From the NCBI GenBank assembly GCA_036245805.1, contig BTRK01000002.1, forward strand, positions 38,980,661 through 39,044,660: 64,000 nucleotides of DNA. Direction: 5' to 3'. Positions within the stretch are counted from its first letter, which is position 1. Each line of letters opens with the position of its first letter. The notes beneath the pieces were generated by a model that saw nothing but the letters and a program-made list of their open reading frames with translations, had not been told where the DNA came from and ran no database searches. This DNA is from Pristionchus mayeri (Eukaryota; Nematoda; Chromadorea; Rhabditida; Neodiplogasteridae). Shown here in pieces: positions 21,465 to 33,476 of this stretch. The translations under genes and the position numbers were made by a program.

Positions 21465-23268
21465 CCGAAGCAATTGGGTCCCATGAAGACCACAGATCAC
21501 TTTTCAAAAAGTTCACACGGGCACCTGGAGTCGAGAAATTATGACCTACCCTTTCAACGCTAAATTTTCCTATAGCTGAGAGCGAGTACATCATCCAATC
21601 TCACTCCCCTCCTCGCATGGTCATCGTGATATAGTGGATAAAGGCTTTGACTACTCTTCTTGCCGTCGTGGGTTCGAATCTCGGACTGTCCAAGGATTTT
21701 GCAAACGTTTCATTCATAGGAATGTGCACGATTTCGGATGCACAACAAGCATATTTCCATATTATAACGTGGCAGGTGTGCACTATGGAGAAAAAAAAAC
21801 ATAACGCAGGACGGCATTACATGGAAACAAAGTATAATGGAGGATATGTGTGCATCACAACTCGTAATTATGATTATGTATGAGCATTTTGCAAAATTTG
21901 TGGACAGTCCGAGATTCGAACCCACGACGGCAAAAAGAGTAGTCAAAGCCTTTATGAGTGACTATCTGAGAGAACCGAGCAATAACACCTATAGGCAGTA
22001 CAGCGAAAAATAAAGTTCTGATTTTAACATGAAAAAAAAGGTAAAGGTGCAGCCACGTCAAGCGATTTTTCAGTCGTGAACGACTACGCTAGGTGGTGTA
22101 GTGCGGTGAGGCCGACTACTGCTAGGACTACGTATCCCTGCTGTCCAAAGTGCTTCTAGGGAACGTTACCTTTCGGGACCGAGGTCACTACCAATTTACC
22201 GACCCCGGGGGGATAGAGGGCTTGGTCTGCCCAGGCGGGGGATCGAACTCATGACCCTTGTATGACGAACGGCGCCTCACACCACTGCGCCACCCACGCC
22301 ACCCACGATTTTAACATGCCCCTAGGAGTAACTTTTCACGCCTTCCGGATGAAAATACCTTCCGGATGAATGAGGACCCTAAGCTCAGGCATATGTTGGT
22401 CCATTCTACTAGATTTGCCTAAAATAATTGGAATTCGAATCGTAAAGGAAAAGTAGCATGTGCCTAAATATGAGAAAAATCGAAATGATAAAAAATCGAT
22501 TTTTTCGAATTGAGATAATGCCCGTTTTTTGTACGTTTTATGTTTCCCCTATCAAAGCGTAGCTATAAACTGACTAGACTTAATCGGAGTTCACAGTGGA
22601 TCGTCTTAAAAATAGACATGTTTGCAAAAAAATCACTACCTTTCCTCTTCTGTGATTCAGGAGACCCCTTTGAAGCACGATTTTTTTCACCAAAAGTTGG
22701 TTCCAAGGGTAACTTTTCACGGGGAATCTAATAATGGTGATTAAAATGACACCCGTTGAAACACTTTTTCAGGGCAGAAATTTGTATTTTTCAAATTACC
22801 GTAACTTTTTCAACAGATGAGCTAGATTTTCACTTCCAACAGTAAAAATGCTTATCTCGTCGAGATCTTTCAGAATTGCTATATATTTATGAAGTTTGGA
22901 TGAGCCGTTCAAAAAATACAAGAACCGACCACCCAGGTTCAACGCGACACATGAAATGAGGGGTAAGAGATACGGCTTCGTAAGGTCGATTTTCGAACTC
23001 TGCGTGAAAAGTTACTCCTAGGGGCATCTTAAAATCAGAACTTTATTTTTCGCTGTACGGCCTCTGGTCAGTTCTCTCAGATAGTCACTCTTATTCACTA
23101 TACCACGATGACCATGCGAGGAGGGGAGTGAGATTGGATGATGTACACGCTCTCAGCTATAGGAAAATTTAGCGTTGAAAGGGTAGGTCATAATTTCTCG
23201 ACTCCAGGTGCCCGTGTGCACTTTTCGAAAAGTGATCTGTGGTCTTCATGGGACCCAATTGCGAGTGC
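21465..23268. repeat. 1.8-kb palindrome containing a tRNA-like motif and a SINE insertion
   Basis: Left arm from 21465 (CAATTGGGTCCCATGAAGAC) is mirrored up to 23268. The left arm is interrupted by a smaller inverted repeat centred near 21800-21830, whose arms contain a tRNA-like pattern (GTGATATAGTGGATAAAGG ... GGGTTCGAATCTC), and by the SINE at 22032-22306. Confidence 0.7.
22020..22318 (-). mobile_element. tRNA-derived SINE with 12-bp target-site duplication
   Basis: GATTTTAACATG occurs at 22020-22031 and 22307-22318, framing a 275-bp insert. Read on the minus strand the insert starts with GTGGGTGGCG, has a tRNA-like A box (TGGCGCAGTGGTGTGAGG) and B box (GAGTTCGATCCC), and ends in a run of eight T, a pol III-terminator-like end. 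The uninterrupted site is present in the opposite palindrome arm near 23020-23032, confirming insertion after the palindrome formed. A truncated relative lies at 19907-20003. Confidence 0.8.
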
Positions 23269-23658
23269 AATATCTTCGTGGTGGGAGTCCCTTGCATTCA
23301 TTCACGTTACCCCTTCTTTAGTCAGAATTAAATGGTGAAGTTATATATGATAACAGCTACCGTGGCTTCTCGCTGCTTCTTCATCCGCACAATCGTCATG
23401 TATTTGTAGTGGAGTGTGAACGTGAGCATCAGAGCGCCTGTCATAATGCCCTGGAACATCGCAATCTGCAACTGTAAAATTCAAATTGTAAAAAAAATTT
23501 CTCATTTTTTATTAACTTGAAAATAAATGCATTGTACATCCGTAATCTACGTATACAATTCTGAACCCTGTAAATGTCTTTTTTCTTAATTTTAGTAGCC
23601 ATGCAAATACTAAGCAATGAATACGTAACATTTCCACTAAAGCGTTGTCAAAAAATCG

Positions 23659-24304
23659 AACCGTTGTTCTCTCCCGGTAAGTTTATCCAGATTAACTCTT
23701 CGAAATTTTTGAAAAGTCTGACGACATCGTGAGCAATGTTCGAGGCAATGATACCATTTTGTCTACTTGGCGGGAGGTGCACAGAAGGCCAGTGCAGACA
23801 GCCGCTGGCAGTGGAAGGAGCGTAACGGGACACAGTAGCAGTCTCCATGAGAGATCGAGCGAGAGAAGTGACAACTGCAATTCCCGAGTAGAGATCCTTT
23901 ATCAGGGGGCGGGCAAAACCCCCATACGGTGATTGCGAGTGACACCCAAGATCACCTAATTAGATGATATAATCAGTGATGTACCGTTGTTCTCTCCCGG
24001 TAAGTTTATCCAGATTAACTCTTCGAAATTTTTGAAAAGTCTGACGACATCGTGAGCAATGTTCGAGGCAATGATACCATTTTGTCTACTTGGCGGGAGG
24101 TGCACAGAAGGCCAGTGCAGACAGCCGCTGGCAGTGGAAGGAGCGTAACGGGACACAGTAGCAGTCCCCATGAGAGATCGAGCGAGAGAAGTGACAACTG
24201 CAATTCCCGAGTAGAGATCCTTTATCAGGGGGCGGGCAAAACCCCCATACGGTGATTGCGAGTGACACCCAAGATCACCTAATTAGATGATATAATCAGT
24301 GATG
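23659..24304. repeat. 323-bp direct tandem duplication spanning exon 3 of chemoreceptor 4
   Basis: 23659-23981 and 23982-24304 are almost identical head-to-tail copies beginning ACCGTTGTTCTCTCCCGG and ending AATCAGTGATGTA. A visible difference is CATGGAGACTG against CATGGGGACTG, Arg against Gly in the DLSWG motif. Near identity indicates a recent event. Confidence 0.9.
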
Positions 24305-24317
24305 TAATAGAGGGTAT

Positions 24318-24660
24318 AACAGTGCAACACCTCCCAAGTTGATAGACTAAATCTCCAGCGCACGACGATCCGTTGCGGTCTTGCCCGTTGTGGTTTTGTC
24401 CACCCTCTCCCCCTTATCGACTCCCTGCCTCTCCCCAACCCCGTCTTGCCACTTCTCCTAATGCACGTTCATTCTGAAATTGCTGCTGAAGCACCCCTGT
24501 GATGTACGGTAAATTAATGTATATGAGCTCGTCTTCACATTTGGGGGGGTGACACAACGTAAAGCGACAAAACGTTAACAAATAACAGCTCCCGCGGGAT
24601 TTGACGATTGAACGTGGGAGTTGTTGCATAGTTATCAGAATGCCTCCCCTAACTTTGCAT
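24318..24660. repeat. Inverted pair of a short repeat related to those at 31.2 and 41.0 kb
   Basis: CGTTGCGGTCTTGCCCGTTG on one side and GACACAACGTAAAGCGACAA on the other are diverged reverse copies around a C/G-rich centre. The motif of CGTTGCGGTTTTGTC type recurs at 31160-31725 and 40998-41530. Confidence 0.4.
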
Positions 24661-25014
24661 ATATTAATCATGTTTCCAGGCAAAACAAGAGATGCATAGC
24701 ACGAAAAATATGGCGAGTTTGCAATGCCTCCTTAGATGATGTCCATCTTGGGGTTTGGGGGGATTGTACATAAGCGCCGGCTATTCTAATGCAACCGAAG
24801 AATTTAGCGAATCGCACCTGCAGGAGCATCAGATATCGTGCCAGCGGCTTGCCGTGATTTGGCGTTTTCATCAGCATCAAATACAACGCGACAACAGTAA
24901 TAATTCCGGCGAGCGCACCTGAAGCACAACACATTGCTTGATCATGTTGAAATGCATCGCAAATTTACATGTTAAATTTTGTCAAATTTACATGTCAATT
25001 TACATGTTAGGAAC

Positions 25015-25700
25015 CTGGAAGCTGAGATCATAGCCGGGTGCAAAACCGGAAAATTATTAAAGCCGGATCTGGGTCCAATCACCCATATTTTTTCGAAATC
25101 TTATGTCTGGGGTATTCTACCACTTTAATTAGATTCAAATCGGGCACTACTTTTTTGAAAATGTTCCCGAGGGTGTCATTTTTCAACCACTGACATAAAT
25201 TTTTTGCGGACGCAGCTGAAAGAGCATGGTTCGAAGTAATTTTGATATTTTTGCAGAATTTTTAAAATTATTGAATGTTCATCTCCGCCCTACCCCTACG
25301 GTGGTCGATCGCGATTCCCCTCATATTACGTGAATACAGTAGATTATCACATGTATCACGAGTCAATGAAGCAAAGCCAGACCACTCGCGAACAATTTTT
25401 TCAAACCCATTTAAAATCGATCATACTATGGTTTTATGTTGACCCAGAGACAAGATTACGAAATAACTAGACCATTTGTCCCAGAGCCGGATGTTAGGAA
25501 TTTTCCGGTTTTTGAACCGGCTATACCATATTTCAACTCCCAGTTGAGCTACAGAGATGGCACAGAAACCAAAATGTTCGGAAAAATATTCTGAGAAACT
25601 TTCATATTGACAACTTCTTACGAAAGTGAAAACTGGGAAAGTGGTGTTCGAAAATTCGACGCCCACATGAGAATATAAATCATTTCACTATCAAGAATGT
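25015..25700. repeat. Palindrome related to the 35-37.7 kb fold-back family
   Basis: AAGCCGGATCTGGGTCC at about 25060 is mirrored by GTCCCAGAGCCGGAT near 25480, within arms of about 300 bp. Phrases such as CAGAGCCG and GAACCGGCTATACC are shared with 35161-37696 and 42880-43010. Confidence 0.6.
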
Positions 25701-26143
25701 GCGTTGCAGTGAATTTTATTGCGGAATATAATAGATCAACTCACTAGGTGTCTGACATAAAAAATATAAAGGGACATTGAGGGGGGTCCTTTTTCAATAT
25801 CCGTGAACAAACATGGGGCACCGACGTGGGTAATTTAGTTTAGTTTACCTTGAAATAATTTCGTTATGTCATTCCACCTGCATAAATTCGCGGGATTCGA
25901 AATGTTTCCAATGTTTGATGACTGAATACAACATAAACTACTGCGAAACTCCACATCTTCTGTCTTTCGAAAAGTACCATTTTCAGAATTCGGATTATGC
26001 ATAAATTTTGACATTCAAAAGTTATTTTTTTCCAATGAATGACCACTACCTATGAACACACACCTCCACTGGCTCGTGAAACTCATTTTTACGAATACGG
26101 ACATGCCGAAGTTGACACACAGTAAAAGTAGTAAAGTACAGTA

Positions 26144-27462
26144 GTGGCCAAAATTCTATCACCTTGGTGTTTTTGAAATATAACTTTCCTCAAACTTATC
26201 CGATCCTCACCAAATTTCGAATATACGTATTTTTTTTATTATTACCAATATAATCATCCATACGGTGGGTATATAGTGGAAGTGTACGGTAGGTCACTGA
26301 GAAATCGATATTTCGTGCAAAATCGGGTTTTCAAGTTAAATGCATGCCAAAAATCTATAAATAAATTTATCCAAATCTGAATTGGCAGGTTCGAAAGAGA
26401 ATCACCTTTAGGATGAACTGTGAATCTATTTGTGGGTTGTGGTAGGTCAATTCAAAAATACAGTACTTTTTAGTATACTTTTGGCTGTAACTTTAATTTT
26501 AAAGGAGTAATGGAGCTCAAATTTGTAGGATAACATACCCTGGTGGACCCTATTCACAGGTACAAGTTTGGGCTTGATTGGCTTCGATTTCTCCAAAATC
26601 GTCACATTTGACATGCTCTCTTTTGACGAGCTGTAAGTCCTGGGAAGAATTTTTCCCGCACTTAGAAAATGAGTTGGAGATTCTACAATGAATGCCGAAC
26701 ATATCTGTGAAATTTGGCACCAATTGGTCACATTTCCGCACAGAAATGATTTTTTTGAATTTTGTAAAATTCGTCAAAAAGTGATCATTTTCGTCAATTT
26801 TTGACCAAAATTACCAATTTTTGACAAATTTTACAAATTTAAAAGTATCATATGTATGAGGAAATTTGACCAATTGGTGCCAAATTTCATAGATCTGTTC
26901 AGCATTCATTGTAGAATCTCCAACTCAATTTCTGAGTGCAAAATTTCTTCCCAGGACTTACAGCTCGTCAAAAGAGAGCATGTCAAATGTGACGATTTTG
27001 GAGAAATCGAAGCCAACCAAGGTCAAACTTGTACCTGTGAATAGGGACCACCAGGGTATGTTGTCCTACAAATTTGAGCTATATTGCTCCTTTAAAATTA
27101 AAGTTACAGCCAAAAGTGTGCTAAAAAGTACTGTATATTGAATTGACCTACCGCAACCCAAAAATAGATTCACAGTGCATCCTAAAGGTGCATCCGAAAG
27201 ATTCTCTTTCGAACCTGCCAATTCAGATTTGGATAAATTTATTTATAGATTTTGGCATGCATTTTACTCGAAAACCCGATTTTGCACGAAATATCGATTT
27301 TTCAGTGACCTACCGTACACTGTCAGGATACACCGACCGTATGGATGACTTTATTGGTAATAATAAAAGATAAGTATATTCGAAATTTGGTGAGGATCGG
27401 ATAAGTTTGAGGAAAGTTATGCTTCAAAAACACGAAGATGATAGAATTTTGGCCACTACTGC
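26144..27462. repeat. 1.3-kb palindrome with about 640-bp arms
   Basis: AGTGGCCAAAATTCTATCA at 26144 is mirrored by TGATAGAATTTTGGCCACT near 27440-27459. The arms remain complementary down to a centre around 26800-26830. Confidence 0.8.
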
Positions 27463-29832
27463 AGACCTCAGATACATGTTGTATGTATTGTATCTATGCT
27501 CGGCGGCGCAACGATACACGAGTAATTAATAATATGCTATATTATACGTTTGTTGACTCTCCTCACATTGAGGAAGACAAGCGATAATGAATGTGGGGGA
27601 GGGAGGGGGGGGGGCGGATGTGTAATGAAAATATGTCTTATCGAATCATATGTATTCATCGGGTATCCATTCCATTCCTTGTTAGTCGTCGCGAGCGGTC
27701 CCTCTTTCATTTCTCGCTGATTTGGAGTGGTTTCCCATACCCCTCGCTTCCGCCTTCCACTCATCAAGAATGCAAGCCGAAGTGGTCACCGTGTGATGAG
27801 TCATCTCGTTGAAAGATTTATCACCGAGTCTGGCGGATTCGAGCAGAGAAGATTCTAGAACACGCAAGGTTTCGTTTAGATCTATTGTGAGACCATCTAT
27901 GCAATGTAATCCAACATCCTCTCGCAAACACACCGTAAATGACCATCTTTAAATGAGAAGTACGACCTTTTCTGACCACACATCTTGATCTGCGCCCAGA
28001 AAGCGACAAACGATAATAATATTAATAATAATTATTATTATTATGGCATTGATCCGCGTAGGAGGCACTGGGGTAGACCAGGTCGACTTTGCGTGTTAGG
28101 CGCGTGTACCTAGTAACCTAGCAGCGATGGTCGTGAGGAACAGCTGATTCAGAAGCAGGTACAAAGCTCATTGGAAAACACAATGACTTTCGCAGCTTTA
28201 AGCCATCTTTCTCTCTCCAAAAGCTATTTTTTAAAAAAAAATTGGTATCCATTTGACTTTGGCATACTATTTACTATTTCCAATTCTTACCCACTGAGAT
28301 GTACCCGTTTAAACTAGCTACCTTAAGCTACTGAACTCATATATCCGTCTCTGCTATTGGGCTAATGTCAACGTCTCACTAGAAGGCTACACACATCAAC
28401 TAGAGATGTTTCTGACGAAGAACATTCGATGCGGGTGCCATAGATTAGATTAATATGTTAAGCACGAATACATTCGTTCCAGTAATCGTTCTCATATATT
28501 TCGAAACGGATAAGACTTATGGGCAAATGCGGTGGCATGGTTTCTAAATCGGGAAAGCACGATTTCCAGTGTTCAGAAAACAGCGCCTGTAGATATGATA
28601 CAGTGGGAAACAAGTGTTACATATATTTGTATTTCATATTTAAAAATAGCGCTGTTTATTTTGTAAGGGATGTTTGATCAATCTATTGATATGTGATCCG
28701 AGGGCATTAATGCCTTAGAATGTTGATATAATGATTTAACATGGGTCTCCTGTAAAATGGTGTGAATGCAGGTTACTAGAAATATTTTGTTTTATATTTC
28801 AGATTTATATTAAACTTGGTTCATGGCCGGGTCAGAAGAATACAGTTAGTTTGATGAAATCTGCACATTATCGATTTTTGTGATCTACAGGTAGAAATTG
28901 GCAAATATCATTCAATATGTTTTTTAAACACAAATTGAAGAGAGAATAGGAAGTTTAGTGAAGAGGACCCATGGGGGTATCCAGGAAAAAATTTGGTCAA
29001 GATCGGTGATGATGATCTCCGGCCACAACAGGCGAACCCTCGAATCTTACCGTCTCTTAAATCATTTGCCATGAGGAAGTCCCCTATACACTAAATGATC
29101 GTACTACGCACTAGTGATGACAAAACGGACACGGCAAGCCGGCTTGGATGAGCATCCACACCGGCTTCACAGTTGAAATTCCGGGTTGAAGCCGGCTTGA
29201 AAAGCCGTTTTGTCATCTCTACTGCGCACCCCTCACCATTCGAGCTGATGTGGTAATTGATTGCCATTGAAGCAGGTGGATTCAGTAACAGGCGCTACCC
29301 TTACGCCGAAAATCACTTTCATCCACTCCTTGCCTCTCATGAGATGTTGGTGCCCGAAGCATGTTGATTTAGTCGCATTATTGATTCAATACTTTAAATG
29401 ATGTGCTAATAATCATTGAAAGTTTATGAACATATCCGTCATGCATTATTGTGCATCTAAAAATGAAATTGTTATTGAACAATAACAGCACTTCGTGGTA
29501 TTGTGTAAAACAATACAATTTAGTGATTTCACTCGCAATTGAACAAATTTTTCGGAACCTTGAGGACGGTTCACGTCGTGTCATGTATTTTACCTACTTT
29601 ACCTTTACCCATGAATTATGCCTCGTCTTTCTGTATGTACTCAACTTTTTCTTCGTTGTCGAGCGTCACAAAGCGATAAATACTCATACGAATTTCAGTG
29701 TCACTTGACCATTCACCCATTTCTTTCCTGTAACGTGCTCAAGTTAGGTGATTATCCGGTTGCTACCGAATGCATTAGTAAACACTCTGTTCTCAGTTAC
29801 AAGCTTACTACCCGATCATACACGATCTTTGA
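27463..29832. other. Gene-poor spacer before chemoreceptor 5
   Basis: About 90 bp at 27490-27575 (GCTCGGCGGCGCAACGA..TTGACTCTCCTCAC) resemble 21335-21425. There is an AT trinucleotide run near 28015-28045, a G-rich run near 27600 and a hairpin at 29105-29224. No coding exons recognised. Confidence 0.5.
29105..29224. repeat. Short hairpin with GTTTTGTCATC ends
   Basis: AGTGATGACAAAACGG near 29109 pairs with CCGTTTTGTCATCTCTAC at the right end; inner GCCGGCTT repeats pair too. The ends resemble those of the hairpin at 8717-8848 (GTGATGCCAAAACGG). Confidence 0.65.
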
Positions 29833-32800
29833 ATGGGCAACCTCACCTTAGATCCTTTCTGGATATCCTTCATGCCCGTTTATCAGCACTCAATAGGTAC
29901 GAAATTTTCATAGTTAAGGCGTGTTATTGTTCTTTTTTTCACTAATCGCACCTTTTCAGGAGCAACTACCTTTATTCTGACTGTCATCGTTCTATACTTG
30001 ATGATGTATAAAACGCCTGAGTACGGCAAACCGTTAGCGCGATATGTGATGCTAACGCAGGTGTGCTGAATTTATACTGCTACAATTTTATAATTTTTGC
30101 GGCGAATCGTGATACAAATTCCAGTTAACTTTGGCTGTTTCAGATCACAATTCTGGTAGCGGATTCAGGCTGGGGATTCGTGCTTTGCCCTATTCCGCTT
30201 CTTCCTCTAGTTGCATTTCTCTGTGAAGGGTTTGCTTGCGGGACTCCTAATGGAGTTCAGATTGGCACAGTAAACAAATCCAATACATGATTGTCCACGT
30301 GAAACATTGGTTTCAGGTTTTGATGTACCAATTCGTGAACCAATCCGCGCTCGCCATTGCTTGCACTTTCCATTACAAGTACACGACGATAGTCAGGATG
30401 AAATACGGTCAAGAAGTTTCCGTAAGCAGCAAGACTTGTTCAGCGATTAGGATGGCATTTCTTATTAAGAACACCAATAAAAACCTTATGCGGCTCTTCT
30501 TCTGGGTCGTTCTTGAATTGCCGGTTATCGGCGTTGTCACTGCTGGAGTTTGCCAGCAAGAATTGCACGAATTTCTGCTCGCGGAGGTAATCGTATATTT
30601 TAAAACTACATCACGCCTCTCACGAGAGAATCGAACTAGAATCGCCAACCCGGGGAATGGGAGAAAATCGTGAAATTGGTTCTTGCCAGTTTTGACCATC
30701 CCTGGACATGTGTGAGTGACCCCCAAAGTCTCGATTTGCATACTTCATTTTGGAGCTCCCTGCACCGGCTAGTTTCCACGCTGCTCCAACTTTGACAGAG
30801 ATTCTAGTGACAGACATGCGAAAATTGTCCTCTGAGAGACCCCAGCTCATTTTTCGAGCTATATCGATCTATCGAAACCAATTTCTCTATAACCCATTTT
30901 TAACACTTCTACATTGCAAGCCGATTTTCTCTACATTTGAAGTGCTACATTTGAAGCCGATTTTCTCAAAAGTGTAGGTAAAGGCGCAAACAAAATTTTC
31001 TCAGTGTACGCACCTCATAACGAGCTTTCGAATGATGTACTGGCGCCACAAATACCGTTTCTTAGACATCACTAATGCTCAAATTAAGATTTTCGATCAT
31101 TTGAAGTCATTGCATACAGTCACACACCACTCGTGAAGTGCTAGAACAAAGCAATGCAAAGGGAGGGGGGGTGACAAAACCGCAACCGACAAAACCGCAA
31201 CGGAGCGCCGTTCGCTGGAGAGTTGGTCTTGTTACTTTAGAGTTGTTTCATTGTAACAAGTATGTGCTGCTCTACACCATCCTGTTTAGATCATCTTACA
31301 ATTCGATCTTGAGTTTCGCTCTCTATCGCCGTAAAGGGTTCACGGTCCAAAATTGAGAATTTTAGTAGGAAATCATGGTTCGATGAAGATAACGCTCTGT
31401 AACCGATCGATATTATAATAACCCAGGAACTACTGTAACCGAGTAACATGGATATGACAGCATTGGCTGTTTATCTAACCATGGTGTGACAGCATTGGCT
31501 GTTTATCTAACCATGGTTTTGCACTAAAATTCTGAAATTTTAACCATGATCCCCTATACGATCATAGAGAGCAAAACTCAAGATCTAATTGTAAGATGAT
31601 CTAAACTGGGAGGTGTAGAGGAACACATACTTGATACAATGAAACAACTCACAAGTAATAAGATCAACTCCCCAGCAAACGGTGCTCCGTTGCGGTTTTG
31701 TCGGTTGCGGTTTTGTCACCCCCCCAAAGGGACAATGGAATCAGTTCATTCTCGCTCTGTTAAACAAGCGGTGTGGAGCTGAATATAGTGACTTCAAATG
31801 ATCGAAAATCTTAATTTGAGACTAAGAAACGGTATTTGTGGGGCCAGTACATCATTCGAAAGCTCGTTATGAGGTGCGTGCACTTTAAAAATTTTGTTTG
31901 CGCCTTTACCTACATTTTTGAGAAAATCGGCTTGCAATGTAGAAGTGTTAAAAATGGGTTTTAGAGAAATTGGTTTCGATAGATCGATAGAGCTCGAAAA
32001 ATGAGTTGGGGTAAATCAGAGGACAATTTTCGCATATATGTCACTAGAATCGTTAAATCGCTGTCAAAGTGGGAGTAGCCCAGAACCGACCCGGTGTAGG
32101 GAGCTCCAAAATGAAGTATGCAAATCGAGACTTTGGGAGTCACTCAGACAGGGATGGTCAAAACTGGCAAGAACCAATTTCATGAGTTTTCTCCCAATCC
32201 CTGGGTCCACTCGATTCTCTCGTGAGAGGCGTGATATATCACATTTTATCATTGGAATCAATTCGTTCAGGAACAAAAAAAATAGCAAAGAAGATCGAAG
32301 TTGACTCAAATCTGCACGGTACCGGGTACTCGATTCATCGATATGTATGGATACCCATTATGGTTGCTTCTCTAGTCGCTACTGTAAGTACTGTAATCAC
32401 TACTGTAATCAACTGCAGACTCCGTTTAGAAAATTCACAATTATCAAATCTTGTAGTGTTTAACCATTATCATTTGCTGCTGTGCGTTCTTCATACTTCA
32501 AACGCTCAGACTTTTATCGGATAAGGTTAGCTTATGCAATCATTTTGTCAATATGATGAATTATTATATTTCCCTAATTTTAAAAATATGAGACAAAATG
32601 GCTGCAGACATCAACCATGAGCGATAGAACGAGAAAGCTGCAGCGAGGCCTCACCATCACACTTGTAGTGCAGGTATACGCATATTGATCTTGCTGATTA
32701 CATACATTCACATATCAGAGGTATTGTAGATTGTTTGTGAAAATAATTTACGGCTCTAAAACACGATGATATCTGACCATAGATGCATGCAGTTTAATGT

Positions 32801-33476
32801 TTTTTTTGTTAATCACCGATCCCTCAGATGAATTTTGATATGTTATCACTCTCAAATGGGCACATTTTTTTATAATTAGCCTTGGCTTATCATTAGAGAT
32901 AAGCCATTTCTTCCCAGATGATAACTCCGTTCGCGATCCAAGCTGTTCCTGTTTTCATGTTCATCGTTTCAATGGTCAACACATGGTTTACTCCAGGTAC
33001 CTCTGATTTATAGCGTTCACCTATTTTCTTAAGTAACAAAATCACTGAATTCCTATTAACTTAAAAAAATATCAGGAACGATGTGCTTTATACTGTGTGT
33101 GTTTCTATGTCATGCAAGTTTTCACACGATTCTGCTGATTTGGACAACGCCCAGCTATCGAGCAGCCATAACGTGAGCGATTCCAGTTAAACGTTTTAGT
33201 GGAACGAAGGATGAGGAACTCATGCAGAGTAACAAAATACACTAGGGCTGATGATTGCAGTAGGATCATAACCTTTTTTTTACAATGTGGGTACCAATAG
33301 TACTGTGGAATATCAAAATTTCGGATATCATCAAGAAAGTTATCATCCTACATAATACAAATTTTTTTTGAATAAATGCGCATCATGGAATGTCCTGCCC
33401 ATAATTCAGATGCTCATCGCGACAGCGTAAAATGACGCTGTTCTCGCCCTCAGGAGCAGCAGTAACCCAAGCATAA
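29833..33476 (+). pseudogene. Chemoreceptor 5: Srh/Sri-like 7TM GPCR with one-base loss in exon 6
   Basis: Exons 29833-29896, 29960-30060, 30144-30269, 30317-30421, 30470-30586, 32271-32383, 32457-32525, 32608-32673, 32918-32996, 33076-33172 and 33410-33476. All have family lengths except exon 6 (113 instead of 114 nt). The loss lies in an A8 run (GAACAAAAAAAATAGC) where the paralogue at 37716 reads GAACAATTAGCTCTAGC. As it stands the frame hits TAG at once. Because the tract is a homopolymer, a sequencing error is possible, and then the gene would be a complete 334-aa receptor. Motifs: MGNLTLDPFW, KTPEYGKPLARY, DSGWGFVLCP, HYKYTTIVRMKYGQEVS, LELPVIGVVTAG, STMSDRTRKLQRG, TTPSYRAAIT and a tail with RQRKMTLFSPSG. 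Intron 5 contains a 1.6-kb palindrome. Confidence 0.85.
30603..32242. repeat. Palindrome in intron 5 of chemoreceptor 5 with a second palindrome nested at its centre
   Basis: Outer arms (30603-31137 against 31740-32242) carry ATCACGCCTCTCACGAGAG ends, as at 5999-7018. Inserted at the centre is an unrelated inverted repeat, 31160-31725, with ends of GGTGACAAAACCGCAACCG type. Confidence 0.75.

Larger units (their letters stand above)
23361..24918 (-). pseudogene. Chemoreceptor 4 fragment: exons 2, 3 (duplicated) and 4 only
   Basis: Recognised minus-strand exons are exon 2 at 24918-24818 (GALAGIITVVALYLMLMKTP, then NHGKPLARY), exon 3 twice at 24197-24078 and 23874-23755 (DLSWGLLLCP and DLSWRLLLCP variants), and exon 4 at 23465-23361 (LHYKYMTIVRMKKQ). 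Exon 1 is not seen upstream, where repeats begin, and exons 5-11 are missing; 21.4-23.3 kb is palindromic repeat. Residues resemble chemoreceptor 1 (MKKQREAT against MKKHREVT). The gene is a remnant truncated on both sides. Confidence 0.8.
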
